Assembly: GCF_023571765.1 (NCBI RefSeq)
Contig: NZ_JAMJXC010000005.1
Location: 1 to 64,000 of the forward strand
Length of the DNA: 64,000 bases
Source: Xanthobacter aminoxidans
GTDB lineage: Bacteria > Pseudomonadota > Alphaproteobacteria > Rhizobiales > Xanthobacteraceae
Reading direction: 5' to 3'
Shown piece after piece: positions 8,440-17,561 of this stretch (its first letter is position 1; every line of letters starts with the position of its first letter). The translations under genes were made by a program, and so were the position numbers. The notes beneath the pieces were generated by a model. It did no database searches. It saw nothing but the letters and a program-made list of their open reading frames with translations, and was not told where the DNA came from.

Positions 8440-10707
8440 TCAGACGGTCGCGAAGATTTTGGCGAAGTCCCAGTCGTGCTGGGCCACGCCGCTGTTGTCG
8501 TAGGTCATGTGGCCGACCACATCCCCGTGGTCGCGGCCGAGGGACCACATGGCGAGCGAGGCGATGTGGTCGTTGCCATCCGCAAAATCCACCAGCTGCT
8601 GGGCATCCTGCAGGGTGAAGACCTCGCTCTGCACGTCGTTGATGCCGACCATGGGGGTAATGCCCACCTTGGCGTCGATGCCGAGGTCATGCAGCTGGGC
8701 GATGGTGGCTTCGGCGGCGTCGATGGCATCCTGCCCCATGTCGCCGGAATCGTTCCCCACGCCGTAGTTCATCACCATGAGGTTGACGGTGTCGATCTCC
8801 ACCCCGGCGGCATGGGCGTCGGCCAGCAGCTTGATGTCGTCCTGCGTCAGGCCAGTGGGGAGCGCCGGAAGGGTGAAGGAGACCGAGAGATCGGGATTGG
8901 CCTTCTCCAGCGCCGCGAGCGCCTCATTGCGCAGGGCGTTGGCGGCGTCGTTGGTGAGGGCGTCGCCCTCCACGTCGAAGTCAAGGGACTTCACGCCGTA
9001 GGTGTCGATCACCGACTGGTAGGCGGCGGTGAGCGCGGTGGCATCCGTGTAGTAGAGCGCCGGCTCTTCCCCATGACCGCCGCCGAAGGAGATGGTCACG
9101 TCCACGCCATGGGCCTTCAGATCCTGGACCACCGAGGCGACCGAGCTGCCGTCGGCGAGCGTGTTCCCGGAGCCGAGGCCGGCCCAGCCGATCTCGTTGC
9201 TCCCGGTGCCCACCACGAAGGCGAGGGTGACGGCATGGATGCCGGCCTCGCTCACGTCCTGCATCAGGTCCGCCGCGCTCGAGACCACGGAGAGGTCCAC
9301 GTAGGGCGAGAACACCTGATGGTCCGTCGCATCCGTGCCGACGGGATCGGTGGTGACGGAAATCGCCGAAGAGGGGTGCGAGGCGCCGGCCTCGTCCACG
9401 GCGACGATGCTGAACTTGTAGGGCGTGTCCGCGTCCAGCCCCGCCACCTTGAAGCTGCGCTGGTCGGTGGTGCCGATCAGCTCGCCGTCCTGGTAGATGG
9501 CGTATTGTGAAACGGTGCCGACGCCGAACACCTCCGCCGCATCCCAGGTCAGGGTCACGGAGGTCTCGGTGGTGGTGGCGGCGTGGACATCCTGCGGCGT
9601 CTCGGGGGCCACGGGGGTGAGATCGGAGTAGCCGACCCTGGTCCAGACATGGCCGGAGCCGGTGGGGCCGTAATCGTGCTCGGGATCGCTGCCGAGGGTC
9701 CACCACTTGGCCTCGTAGACCACATGGCCCACCGTGACCTGATCGCCCGCCGTATAGACTGTGTCGGAAGACCAGTCCGGCGCCTCGATCACCTGGGGCG
9801 GCGTCGCGCCCGTCGTGCCGCTGCCGGTCGTCTCCCCCTTGGCCTCGGCGATGGCCTCGGCCCAGGCATCGGTGACGAAGCTGGTCTTGCCGATGATGTC
9901 GTCCGGCGTGAGGTCGGCGAGGGTCACGCCCTCCAGGGTGATGGTCTGCTGGTTGGCGGCGAAAATGATGACGAGGGAGCCGTTTACCTCGGCCAGCGAG
10001 AAATCCTGCGGCTGGAGCCAGCCGAAATCGAGCTTGTCGTGGGCGGGATCGAAGGAGATCACCTGCTGCGTGTTCCACTGCCAGCCCACCCCGTAGGTGG
10101 TGCCGTCCGTCGTGCCGGCTGACGTGGCAAGGCTGGCCTTGGCGCTCACGCTGCCCGTGGTATCGGCGGCGGTGAGGGCGCCGCTCCACTCGGCGAGGAG
10201 CGCGCCGTCGGCGCCCTTGATGTTGCCGATGGAGAGGTCTGCGAGGCTGACGCCTTCGAGGATGTAGGTCTGCTGCGACTTGGGCAGGAAGATCACCACC
10301 GAGCCGTTGGCCTCGGCAATGGCGACGTCGCCCGCCGTGAGGCCAGAAAAATCCAGCGTGTCGTGCTTGGGATCGAAGGTCAGCACGGTGTCGGTGCCGT
10401 GCGCCACGGCGATGACGTCATTGACGCCGCCGGTGATGGCGTGGCTCGCGGCAAGGGCGTCGCTCCACTCGGCGAACATCGAGGCATCATGGCCGGTGAC
10501 GTTGGCCAGGGAGAGGTCCGAAAGGGAGACCCCCTTCAGCGTGTAGCTGTGGTTGTTGCCGGGCAGATCGATGACGACCGACCCGTTGACCTCGGTGATG
10601 GTGAAGCTGTCAGCGCCGATCCAGCCGAAGTCGAGCGTGTCGGTTGCCGGATCGAAATCGATGGTGTCGTGGGCGCCCCAAGACCAGTTGATCGCGACGG
10701 TTGCCAT
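8440..10707 (-). CDS. Multidomain GH18 (chitinase-like) protein
   Basis: A 755-residue protein. Residues 1-95, 96-190 and 203-300 are three related repeats, each with FDPxxDTLDF, EVNGSVVI and EGVSLADL-type segments. A small carbohydrate-binding module rich in Trp (about 308-360) and a fibronectin type III domain (365-455) follow. The GH18 barrel covers 462-755 with FGGGHG and the catalytic motif LDFDVEG (575-581), whose final Glu is the acid. There is no classical signal peptide, so secretion, if any, would use another route such as type I. Likely substrates are chitin or related polysaccharides. GGAGGG precedes the start at 10707. Confidence 0.82.
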   Translation of the reverse strand: MATVAINWSWGAHDTIDFDPATDTLDFGWIGADSFTITEVNGSVVIDLPGNNHSYTLKGVSLSDLSLANVTGHDASMFAEWSDALAASHAITGGVNDVIAVAHGTDTVLTFDPKHDTLDFSGLTAGDVAIAEANGSVVIFLPKSQQTYILEGVSLADLSIGNIKGADGALLAEWSGALTAADTTGSVSAKASLATSAGTTDGTTYGVGWQWNTQQVISFDPAHDKLDFGWLQPQDFSLAEVNGSLVIIFAANQQTITLEGVTLADLTPDDIIGKTSFVTDAWAEAIAEAKGETTGSGTTGATPPQVIEAPDWSSDTVYTAGDQVTVGHVVYEAKWWTLGSDPEHDYGPTGSGHVWTRVGYSDLTPVAPETPQDVHAATTTETSVTLTWDAAEVFGVGTVSQYAIYQDGELIGTTDQRSFKVAGLDADTPYKFSIVAVDEAGASHPSSAISVTTDPVGTDATDHQVFSPYVDLSVVSSAADLMQDVSEAGIHAVTLAFVVGTGSNEIGWAGLGSGNTLADGSSVASVVQDLKAHGVDVTISFGGGHGEEPALYYTDATALTAAYQSVIDTYGVKSLDFDVEGDALTNDAANALRNEALAALEKANPDLSVSFTLPALPTGLTQDDIKLLADAHAAGVEIDTVNLMVMNYGVGNDSGDMGQDAIDAAEATIAQLHDLGIDAKVGITPMVGINDVQSEVFTLQDAQQLVDFADGNDHIASLAMWSLGRDHGDVVGHMTYDNSGVAQHDWDFAKIFATV

Positions 10708-11089
10708 GCAGCCCTCCACAGGTCTTCCGCCGTGACGGCGGCAGAGGCTGAGCATAGCCCGGCCGCGCGCCAGCGACAGTGCAAAGTGCCGTCAAACGAC
10801 GAATAACATCTTGATAAATATCAGGAAATTCGTCGCAAAATGCGAAAACAATGGGCGCGTGAAAGTGCGGCCGGTTGTCTGTTGCAGTCCCGCTATTTCA
10901 GGCTGAAGCATGACCTGAGCCGTAGATGACACACGCAGGCGGACGACCAGCCGGCCGCCCCGGGGAGCGCCTTCGGGCTTTCCGGGTCTGCAATTGCGCC
11001 TTTGGCCATTCCGGCGTGGGGCGCGGCCTCCGAAGGTTCGCGCGGCGCGCGGTGTCACGGCGCAAGGACGGGAGCCGGGCGGGTTCCCG
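10708..11089. other. Intergenic region upstream of the GH18 gene
   Basis: No gene is seen in these 380 bases. The part near 10797-10860 is AT-rich and contains an inverted repeat listed separately, likely the promoter region of the leftward GH18 gene. The stop of the NAD synthetase gene marks the right border, so two leftward genes are separated here. Confidence 0.5.
10797..10835 (-). promoter_or_regulatory. Nested palindromes upstream of the GH18 gene
   Basis: CGACGAAT at 10797-10804 pairs with ATTCGTCG at 10828-10835, and a second palindrome, TGATAAATATCA, lies between them (10812-10823). The block is about 90 bases upstream of the GH18 start in an AT-rich stretch and could be an operator. 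The binding protein is unknown. Confidence 0.4.
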
Positions 11090-13135
11090 CTACGCCTCCG
11101 GGACGTTGCGCTCCAGCTCGGCGAGCCACACGCCCGGCCCGCTGTCGGACGGCTGGCGCCAGTCGCCGCGGGGGGAGAGGGAGCCGCCGGAGGAGATCTT
11201 CGGCCCGTTGGGCAGCGCCGAGCGCTTGAACTGGCTGGTGAAGAAGCGCGAGAGGAACACCTTCATCCAGCGACGGATCTCGGCGAGGTCATAGGCCCGC
11301 TTCTCGCCCTCGGGGATGCCCCGCGGCCAGCGCCCCGCGTCCTTGTCCGCCCAGGCGTGCTCGGCGAGGAAGGCGATCTTGGACGGCGGAAAGCCGTAGC
11401 GGGTCAGGTAGAAGAGCGTGAAGTCCTGGAGCGGGTAGGGGCCGATGATGCTCTGGGTGGACTGGATGGTGCCCCCCTCGGTGGCCGGCACCAGCTCCGG
11501 GGAAATCTCGGTTGAGAGGATGGCGTGGAGGATGCTGGCCGTCTCCTCGCTCACGTCGCCCGAGGCGGCGACGAAGCGGATGAGGTGCTGGATCAGCGTC
11601 TTCGGCACCGAGGCGTTGACGTTGTAGTGGGACATCTGGTCCCCGACGCCATAGGTGCACCAGCCGAGCCCCAGCTCGGAGAGGTCGCCGGTGCCCACCA
11701 CGAGGCCGCGATGGTGGTTGGCGAGGCGGAACAGATAGTCCGTGCGCAGGCCCGCCTGCACATTCTCGAAGGTCACGTCATAGGCCGCCTGCCCCTCGGC
11801 GAAGGGGTGGCCGAGATCTGCCAGCATCTGCCGCGCGGCGGGGCGGATGTCGATTTCTTCCGCGCTCACTCCCAGCGCGCGCATCAGCGCCCAGGCGTTG
11901 CCCTTGGTCTCGTCGGAAGTGGCGAAGCCCGGCAGGGTATAGGCCAGCACGTTGGAGCGGGGATGGCCGACGCGGTCCATGGCGCGCACGGCGACGATGA
12001 GGGCCTGCGTGGAATCAAGCCCGCCCGAGACGCCGATGACCACCCGCGACATACCCGTGGAGGCGAGGCGCTGGGCGAGGCCCTGCACCTGGATGTTGTA
12101 GGCCTCGTAGCAGTCTTCCGTGAGCCGCGCCGGATCGTTGGGCACGAAGGGGAAGCGCGCCACGTCGCGCGCGAGGCGCACGGGCTCGGCGGGCGGCTCG
12201 TAGGCGAATTGGGCGGTGCGGAAGGGCGGGGCGCTGTCGCGCTCCAATCGCGCGCACTCCCCGAACGTGTTCACCCGCATGCGCTCCTGCCGCAGGCGGC
12301 CGAGATCGATGTCCGCCACCGCCATGGTCGCGTTAGGGGCGAAGCGCTCGGCCTCGGCGAGGGTGTCGCCATATTCGAAGATGGCGGCGTGGCCGTCCCA
12401 GGCGAGATCGGTGGTGGATTCCCCTGGCCCAGCCGCCGAATAGGCATAGGCGGCGACGCAGCGGGCGGATTGCGAGCCGCACAGCAGGCGGCGGGATTCC
12501 GCCTTGCCGATGGTGATGTTGCTGGCCGAGAGGTTCAGCAGCACTTCCGCGCCGGCGAGCGCGGCCCGCGTGGAGGGCGGCAGGGGCACCCACACGTCCT
12601 CGCAGATCTCCACATGGAAGGTGAACGGCACGTCCCCCTCGGACCGGAACAGGAGGTCCACGCCGAACGGCACGTCTTCGCCCAACAGGCGGATGAAGCC
12701 GCCGTGCTCGTCGAGGCCGGGGGTGAAGTGGCGGCGCTCGTAGAACTCGCGATAATTGGGCGGGTAGCTCTTCGGCACCACGCCGAGGATCACCCCGCCA
12801 TGGATCACCACCGCCGTGTTGTAGAGCCGCCCCTGATGGCGCAGCGGCGCGCCCACCGCCAGCACGGGGGAGAGATCCTGCGAGGCGGCGACGAGGGTCG
12901 CGAGCGCGCCCTCCACCGCATCCAGCAGCGGGGCCTGGAACAGGAGGTCATCGATGGCGTAGGAGGACAGGCCCAGCTCGGGGAAGAGCATCACGGCGAC
13001 GCCGTCCTCATGGCCTTGGGTGGCCATCTCCAGCGTCTCGGCAACGGCGAAGCTCGGGTCCGCGACGGCTCCGCGCGGCACGCAGGCCGCAATGCGCAGG
13101 AAGTCGTGGCGGTAGAGGCAGCGGAAGTCTCGCAT
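11090..13135 (-). CDS. nadE: Glutamine-dependent NAD+ synthetase
   Basis: A 681-residue enzyme that makes NAD from deamido-NAD using ammonia released from glutamine. The N-terminal nitrilase-type glutaminase domain shows the Glu-Lys-Cys triad in [25 protein letters not shown] and [10 protein letters not shown]. The C-terminal synthetase domain has the ATP P-loop [11 protein letters not shown] (about residue 350-360) and [21 protein letters not shown]. The length fits the long NadE form. AGGGA precedes the start at 13135. It is monocistronic as far as can be seen. Confidence 0.95.
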   Translation of the reverse strand: MRDFRCLYRHDFLRIAACVPRGAVADPSFAVAETLEMATQGHEDGVAVMLFPELGLSSYAIDDLLFQAPLLDAVEGALATLVAASQDLSPVLAVGAPLRHQGRLYNTAVVIHGGVILGVVPKSYPPNYREFYERRHFTPGLDEHGGFIRLLGEDVPFGVDLLFRSEGDVPFTFHVEICEDVWVPLPPSTRAALAGAEVLLNLSASNITIGKAESRRLLCGSQSARCVAAYAYSAAGPGESTTDLAWDGHAAIFEYGDTLAEAERFAPNATMAVADIDLGRLRQERMRVNTFGECARLERDSAPPFRTAQFAYEPPAEPVRLARDVARFPFVPNDPARLTEDCYEAYNIQVQGLAQRLASTGMSRVVIGVSGGLDSTQALIVAVRAMDRVGHPRSNVLAYTLPGFATSDETKGNAWALMRALGVSAEEIDIRPAARQMLADLGHPFAEGQAAYDVTFENVQAGLRTDYLFRLANHHRGLVVGTGDLSELGLGWCTYGVGDQMSHYNVNASVPKTLIQHLIRFVAASGDVSEETASILHAILSTEISPELVPATEGGTIQSTQSIIGPYPLQDFTLFYLTRYGFPPSKIAFLAEHAWADKDAGRWPRGIPEGEKRAYDLAEIRRWMKVFLSRFFTSQFKRSALPNGPKISSGGSLSPRGDWRQPSDSGPGVWLAELERNVPEA

Positions 13136-13290
13136 CGCGTCCCTGTCGTCCCGGGTCCGCGCGGGGGCGCGGGCAGGACTCTCCGGTGAATCTCGATCCG
13201 GAGCATAGGGTGCGGGGCGGCGAATGCCAGCGCAAGGACGCCCCCTCTCATGAAGCCCGCACCCGCCGGAGCGGGCCGCTCTTTCATAAC

Positions 13291-13320
13291 ACCCGGCGCC
13301 CGCCGGTGCGGGCGCCGGGT
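13291..13320 (-). terminator. Strong hairpin downstream of the DUF892 gene
   Basis: ACCCGGCGCCCGC at 13291-13303 pairs perfectly with GCGGGCGCCGGGT at 13308-13320, a 13-bp stem with a 4-base loop. It lies eight bases past the stop of the leftward DUF892 gene. The U-run after it is poor. Confidence 0.6.
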
Positions 13321-13328
13321 GGGCCGCG

Positions 13329-13820
13329 TCAGGCTGCCTTCTTGTTCACGTCGGCGGAGGCGAGGCGGGTGAGGAGCTGGTCGGTCTCCTTCTCCTCCTT
13401 CAGGGTCGCCTCCAGCAGGGGCACCGCATCGGCGAGGCCGAGCTGGGCGGCCCAGGTCTTCAGCGTGCCGTAGCGGGCGATCTCGTAATGCTCCACCGCC
13501 TGGGCGGCGGAGAGGAGGCCGGCATCCAGCGCGTCGGTGCCGGCGAAGTCCTCCATGATCTCCTTGCCCTCGTCCACGATGCCGACGATGGCCGGGCAAT
13601 GCTTGCCGCGCGCCGCCTTCCCCATCATCTCGAACACCTGCTCCAGGCGCTCGATCTGGCCTTCCGTCTGCTCCTGATGGGTGAGGAAGGCGGCCTTGAG
13701 CTCCTCGGACTGGGCCGATTTCGCCATCTTGGGCAACGCCTTCAGGATCTGCTTTTCCGCGTAATAGATGTCCTTCAGCGTCTCGGAGAACAGATCCTGC
13801 AAAGTCTTGGACTGTGCCAT
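13329..13820 (-). CDS. DUF892 (YciE/YciF) ferritin-like protein
   Basis: A 163-residue, mostly helical protein of the YciE/YciF family, a ferritin-like four-helix bundle with a di-iron site implicated in stress protection. The family pattern is seen in [16 protein letters not shown], the [19 protein letters not shown] segment, and [17 protein letters not shown], which supply Glu and His ligands. The C-terminal [15 protein letters not shown] is also typical. It stands alone between nadE and the Rrf2 regulator and is followed by a strong hairpin. Confidence 0.9.
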   Translation of the reverse strand: MAQSKTLQDLFSETLKDIYYAEKQILKALPKMAKSAQSEELKAAFLTHQEQTEGQIERLEQVFEMMGKAARGKHCPAIVGIVDEGKEIMEDFAGTDALDAGLLSAAQAVEHYEIARYGTLKTWAAQLGLADAVPLLEATLKEEKETDQLLTRLASADVNKKAA

Positions 13821-14032
13821 GGGACGTTTCCTTTCGGTTGGCGTTGTCGCCGGTTGTTCTGGTGTCGCGGGCCCAAAGCACGCCGCCGCGCCGCCGCATG
13901 CGCCAGCGCGCCTCCATCCGTGGGGCTACGGGTGGTACGGTGGTCTGTCCTTGGGCGATCACCCGCGCAAATACGCACCGGGCTGCGAGCACAACGGACA
14001 AGCGGCGGCGAAGTTCCGCAGCGTCGCGGCGC

Positions 14033-14527
14033 CTAGCGCTGGGCCTCGCGCACGAAGGCGGCGATGGTCTTCTGGCTCTCGGCGTCGATCAGCGCCGCGC
14101 CATCCTGCGCGAGATCGGCGAGGGTCTGCGCGCGCAGCGACTGGCGCCACAGCTCTTCCGCCGCCAGCATCCGGCGCTTGATGAAGCAGTCGGTCTTGTA
14201 GGCGCAGGGGTCCTTGGACTTGCCCGGTCCGCGCCGGCGGATTTCCTTGCAGGTGAAGGCGGGCTCTTTGCCGTCTATGGCCTCCACGATGTCGAGGAGC
14301 GTGATCTCGCCGGGGCGCCGCGCCAGCCGGTAGCCGCCGCGCGGGCCGGGCAGGGCTTCCATGAGGCCGGCCTCGGTGAGGGCGCGCATGTGCTTGAGCA
14401 GGTAGCTCTCGGACAGGCCGTGCATCTCGGCGAGGCTCTTGCCCGGCAGCACCTTGCCCGGCTCCAGCCAGCACAGCACCAGCGCGCAGTGCAGCGCCGC
14501 CTCCACCCCGTCTCCCAACCGCCTCAT
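14033..14527 (-). CDS. Rrf2-family transcriptional regulator
   Basis: A 164-residue Rrf2 repressor. The N-terminal winged helix contains KSLAEMHGLSESYLLKHMRAL and the wing GPRGGYRLARRPGEITLLDIVEAI. Three cysteines follow (CKEI, DPCAY, TDCF), the arrangement of an Fe-S-sensing Rrf2 protein such as NsrR or IscR, so it probably senses nitric oxide, redox state or Fe-S status. The start at 14527 is chosen because homology begins there. It is divergent from an AhpD-like gene over a short AT-rich operator region, which it probably controls. Confidence 0.85.
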   Translation of the reverse strand: MRRLGDGVEAALHCALVLCWLEPGKVLPGKSLAEMHGLSESYLLKHMRALTEAGLMEALPGPRGGYRLARRPGEITLLDIVEAIDGKEPAFTCKEIRRRGPGKSKDPCAYKTDCFIKRRMLAAEELWRQSLRAQTLADLAQDGAALIDAESQKTIAAFVREAQR

Positions 14528-14580
14528 GCGCGCTCCGGATGCTGCCTCGGGCCCACCACCGGCCAGCCTCTTTCCTACCT

Positions 14581-14599
14581 CGATAATCATCGATATAAT
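14581..14599 (+). promoter_or_regulatory. Rrf2/AhpD divergent promoter-operator
   Basis: CGATAATCATCG (14581-14592) is a palindrome that runs directly into the -10-like TATAAT (14594-14599) ahead of the gene at 14664. It is the only AT-rich site between two divergent genes, so it is the best candidate for the Rrf2 operator. Confidence 0.5.
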
Positions 14600-14663
14600 A
14601 TGTCCATGATTCTCGGCCAGAGGCTGGCGGGATCGCAAATCCGAGAGCAGACAGGAGAGAGGC

Positions 14664-15122
14664 ATGGAACCCAGGATGAACGTGGCCGAGGCCGCCCCCG
14701 CCCTTTATGCCGCCGTACGCGCGCTCGACGGGGCGGTGATGAAGTCGGGGCTGGAGAAGCGCCTCCTGCATCTGGTCAAGCTCCGGGCGTCGCAGATCAA
14801 CGGCTGCGCCTATTGCATCGACATGCATGTGAAGGAGTCGCTCGCCGCCGGCATTCCCGCCCAGCATCTCCACATGCTCACGGCGTGGCGCGAATCGCCC
14901 CTCTACAGCGCCCGCGACCGGGCGGCGCTGGACTGGATCGAGAGCGTGACGCTCATCGCGCAGACCGGCATTCCCGACAGCGCCTATGCGGCCGTGACGG
15001 CGGAATTCTCGCCCGAGGAGATCGCCAAGCTCACCATCGCCATCGGCACCATCAATGTGTGGAACCGCATCGCGGTCTCCTCGCGCATGCTGCATCCGGT
15101 GGACCGCGCCGCGGCCGCCTGA
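14664..15122 (+). CDS. AhpD-like carboxymuconolactone decarboxylase-family protein
   Basis: A 152-residue alkylhydroperoxidase D-like protein. The redox motif CAYCIDMH lies at about residues 48-55 within LVKLRASQINGCAYC, with the conserved Glu and His positions of the AhpD fold. Such proteins reduce peroxides or act in related thiol chemistry. ACAGGAGAG precedes the start. Divergence from an Fe-S-type Rrf2 regulator suggests induction by oxidative or nitrosative stress. Confidence 0.88.
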   Translation: MEPRMNVAEAAPALYAAVRALDGAVMKSGLEKRLLHLVKLRASQINGCAYCIDMHVKESLAAGIPAQHLHMLTAWRESPLYSARDRAALDWIESVTLIAQTGIPDSAYAAVTAEFSPEEIAKLTIAIGTINVWNRIAVSSRMLHPVDRAAAA

Positions 15123-15217
15123 GGCGAGACCATAGAGCCCGCCCGCGCGCACCGCTTCAAACCAAACCGTTTCCGCCCTATGGCTATGACGGAGCGGCAG
15201 GCGCGGTGGAGGCTGGC

Positions 15218-15766
15218 ATGATCGACGCGGGCAAGGCAGGGACAGGCGCAGCCACGGACGCGAGCGCAGGCCGTGACTTCTGGCTGCGCGAGGGGCCGTA
15301 TCTCGCCATTCTCGCCCTTACGGTTGGCGGCGTCGCCTATGTGGCGATGACCCGCCGGCCGCTGGTCACGTTCTGGGAATTCGTGGCGGTGGCGAGCTGC
15401 GCGGTGGGTATCTTCGCCGGCTGGCGGCGCGCGGCGCTGAAAGAGCAGCGTGTGCGGCTGGTGGTGACGCAGCTCCTCCACTGGGGCGCCTTCCTCGCCG
15501 CCATGAACCTCGTGTTCCTGCCGAGCGTGCAGGCGGTGGCGGATGCGGATTCCACCAGCCTCATCGTGCTGCTGCTGCTGGCGCTGGGCAGCTTCGTGGC
15601 GGGTGTGCACACCCAATCGTGGCGCATGGGGCTGAACGGCGTGTTCATGGCCCTGTGCGTGCCGGCGGTGGCGTGGCTCGACCAGTCCGCCCTGTTCGTG
15701 GCGCTGGTGGGCGCCGCCGCCGTGGCCGCCGCCGGATTCATCCTGTGGGCGCGCCTGCGGATTTGA
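15218..15766 (+). CDS. Integral membrane protein, unknown function
   Basis: A 182-residue protein with a hydrophilic N-terminus of about 30 residues and about five to six hydrophobic segments (YLAILALTVGGVAYVAM, FWEFVAVASCAVGIFAGW, LLHWGAFLAAMNLVFLP, STSLIVLLLLALGSFVAG, GLNGVFMALCVPAVAWL, LFVALVGAAAVAAAGFIL). GGAGG lies about six bases before the start at 15218. The gene starts 95 bases after the AhpD-like gene in the same direction and could be cotranscribed. No family is recognised. Confidence 0.75.
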   Translation: MIDAGKAGTGAATDASAGRDFWLREGPYLAILALTVGGVAYVAMTRRPLVTFWEFVAVASCAVGIFAGWRRAALKEQRVRLVVTQLLHWGAFLAAMNLVFLPSVQAVADADSTSLIVLLLLALGSFVAGVHTQSWRMGLNGVFMALCVPAVAWLDQSALFVALVGAAAVAAAGFILWARLRI

Positions 15767-15807
15767 GGGGCGGTTCCCCGGACCGTCGACGGTGCAGCCG
15801 TCGCCTT

Positions 15808-15856
15808 CGTTCCCCGGACAAGCGACACCGCAGGTGGAGCGCCGATCCGGGGACCA
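15808..15856 (-). repeat. Dispersed intergenic repeat, copy 2
   Basis: The inverted partner of the block at 194-244. It starts on this strand with CGTTCCCCGGACAAGCGAC and ends in GATCCGGGGACCAG. About 44 of 50 positions agree with copy 1, a level well above chance in non-coding DNA. Confidence 0.6.
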
Positions 15857-16002
15857 GCGCAAAAAGTCCCGCGCAGCGGGACGAAGCCTGAGAGCGGTGG
15901 GGTTCGGAAGTGTCTTCGGCGGCCCCTTGCGCTGGGCCCCGGCGCGCATTCCGCTGGCGCTGCATGCGTCCGGGGCGCGAGGGCGGTTATGGGGCGGCCC
16001 CC

Positions 16003-16112
16003 CTCTCCCCTCGCGGGAGAGGGGACGGGGGTGAGGGGGCTGGCCGCGCAGTCCCGGTGCTGGGGCAAATGGGGCAATACCCCTCACCCCAGCCCTCTCC
16101 CGCAAGGGGAGA
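16003..16112. repeat. CTCTCCC/GGGAGAG repeats, copies 4 and 5
   Basis: Two units face each other: CCCCTCTCCCCTCGCGGGAG with trailing GGTGAGGGG near 16003-16040, and CCCCTCACCCCAGCCCTCTC with AAGGGGAGAGGG near 16079-16112. Together they form a larger inverted arrangement between convergent genes. Confidence 0.6.
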
Positions 16113-16167
16113 GGGCGTGCGGCCTGCGCAAAGGCGTGGCCGTCGTTCTCCTGGAGCGCCCGCCCAC

Positions 16168-16830
16168 TCAGCCCCGCCCCAGCGCCCTCGCGATGTCCGC
16201 CTGAAGCTGCGGCAGCAGCTCGGCCTCGAAATAGGGGTTCTTCTTCAGCCAGCCGGTGTTGCGCCATGAGGGGTGGGGCAGGGTATAGACCGCCACCGGC
16301 TGGGCGAGGGTTTCCCCCGCCGCGCGCACCGCCCGCCAGTTGGCCACCGTCTCGGTGAGGCTCGGCTTCAAATGCGCCGCGAGGCCGAGGCGGGCGAGGT
16401 GATAGGCCTGCGCCGGCCGCCCCACGGCGAGGATCAGCCGGAACGGCGGCAAAGTGGCGAACAGCGTGTCGTGCCAGGTGGCGACGCATTCCCGCCGGGG
16501 CGGCAGATCGCCCCCTGATGCATCCTGTCCCGGAAAGCAGAAGCCCATGGGGGCGATGGCGATGTGGGCGGCATCGTAGAAGGTGTCCTTGTCCACCCCC
16601 ATCCAGGCCCGCAGCCGATCGCCCGATGCATCGGTGAAGGGTAGGCCCGAAAGGTGCACCTTCGTGCCCGGCGCCTGGCTCGCCACCAGGATGGAGGCGG
16701 TGGCGGATACCCGCAGCACCGGCCGCGGCGTGTGCGGCAGGGGCGCCCCGCGCGGCGTCTCCCGGCACACCCGGCAGGCGCGGATGCGCGCGACGAGGTC
16801 GTCGAGGTCGTCCTCAGATGTCGCGCTCAA
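16168..16830 (-). CDS. Uracil-DNA glycosylase family protein
   Basis: A 220-residue member of the uracil-DNA glycosylase superfamily that would excise uracil or related lesions. The first motif is ILVASQAPGTKVHLSGLPF (family form GxAPG...GxPF), followed by SGDRLRAWMG, and the second is LPHPSWRN with NPYF. A CxxC lies near the N-terminus (IRACRVCRETP), but the full four-cysteine Fe-S set of family 4 is not obvious. The reading frame has no ATG where homology begins; TTG at 16830 is the likely start, overlapping the upstream hydrolase gene by 17 bases, which implies coupled translation. Confidence 0.78.
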   Translation of the reverse strand: MSATSEDDLDDLVARIRACRVCRETPRGAPLPHTPRPVLRVSATASILVASQAPGTKVHLSGLPFTDASGDRLRAWMGVDKDTFYDAAHIAIAPMGFCFPGQDASGGDLPPRRECVATWHDTLFATLPPFRLILAVGRPAQAYHLARLGLAAHLKPSLTETVANWRAVRAAGETLAQPVAVYTLPHPSWRNTGWLKKNPYFEAELLPQLQADIARALGRG

Positions 16831-17557
16831 GCCCGTCCTCGGCCACGGTGAAATGGGCGGTGTCCACCTCGCCCCTCCGCGCCCACATCTCGTCGCCCAT
16901 GTGTGTGAGGAGGATGTGTTTCGCGCCCAGCGCCTCCCGCTTGGCGGCGATGGTCTCGTAGGCCAGGTGGCCGTGCGGACTGCCGGCGAAGGCGAAGCAC
17001 TCGCAGATGAAGAGGTCGGCGCCATGGGCGATGGGCAGGAGCGCGTCCGTCCACTCCGTGTCGCCGGAGAAGGCGAGGGTGCGCGTCCCGTCCGAGACCC
17101 TGAGCGCGGTGGAGGGCGCGCCCGAGCCGTGGATCACCTCGGCGGTGGTGAGGGTGAAGGGGCCGTGCTGGGAGGTCGAGCCGGGCTCCACCTCCTTGAC
17201 CTCGAAGTCGAACCGCCAGGCATTGCTGGCCATCTTCGGGAACAGCACCTCCATGGCCGCGTCCATCCGTACCTTGGTACCGGGGGGGCCGATGATGGTC
17301 AGCGACTCGCTCCGGCGGTGGACGAACTGGCCGTCGAGCAGGAGGAAGGGCAGGCCACCGAAGTGATCGCCATGCAGATGGCTGATGAACACCTGCCGAA
17401 CCGCACTGGAATCCATGCCGAACCGGTGCATTTGAACGAGTGAACTGGCACCGAAGTCGAGGGTTGCGACATGCCCGTCCGTCTCGATGCGGTAGCAGGA
17501 GTTTCCCCGCCCGCCCGAGCCGAACGCATCGCCGCAACCCACCACCTTAAGCTTCAT
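16814..17557 (-). CDS. MBL-fold metallo-hydrolase
   Basis: A 247-residue metallo-beta-lactamase-fold hydrolase resembling the ribonuclease Z-like branch. Metal ligands are seen in FISHLHGDHFGG (HxHxDH), TAEVIHGSGA, LAFSGDTEWTDAL and HILLTHMGDEM. The N-terminus LKVVGCGDAFGSGGRGNSCY is typical of small ligand hydrolases acting on cyclic nucleotides or nucleic acids. It sits between a GST gene, whose stop is four bases upstream of its start, and the glycosylase, so the three are probably one transcript. Substrate is unknown. Confidence 0.82.
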   Translation of the reverse strand: MKLKVVGCGDAFGSGGRGNSCYRIETDGHVATLDFGASSLVQMHRFGMDSSAVRQVFISHLHGDHFGGLPFLLLDGQFVHRRSESLTIIGPPGTKVRMDAAMEVLFPKMASNAWRFDFEVKEVEPGSTSQHGPFTLTTAEVIHGSGAPSTALRVSDGTRTLAFSGDTEWTDALLPIAHGADLFICECFAFAGSPHGHLAYETIAAKREALGAKHILLTHMGDEMWARRGEVDTAHFTVAEDGLERDI

Positions 17558-17561
17558 GATT

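Larger units (their letters stand above)
15767..16167. other. Repeat-rich intergenic region
   Basis: No gene is seen in these 400 bases between two convergent genes. The region is packed with dispersed repeats: the 50-base repeat at 15808-15856 and two CTCTCCC/GGGAGAG units at 16003-16112. These probably serve as a bidirectional transcription barrier. Confidence 0.6.

Noticed and set aside
10792-11229. Short genes in the gap between the GH18 and NAD synthetase genes
   Set aside because: Candidate frames are Arg/Gly-rich, lack ribosome sites and overlap antisense to the NAD synthetase end.
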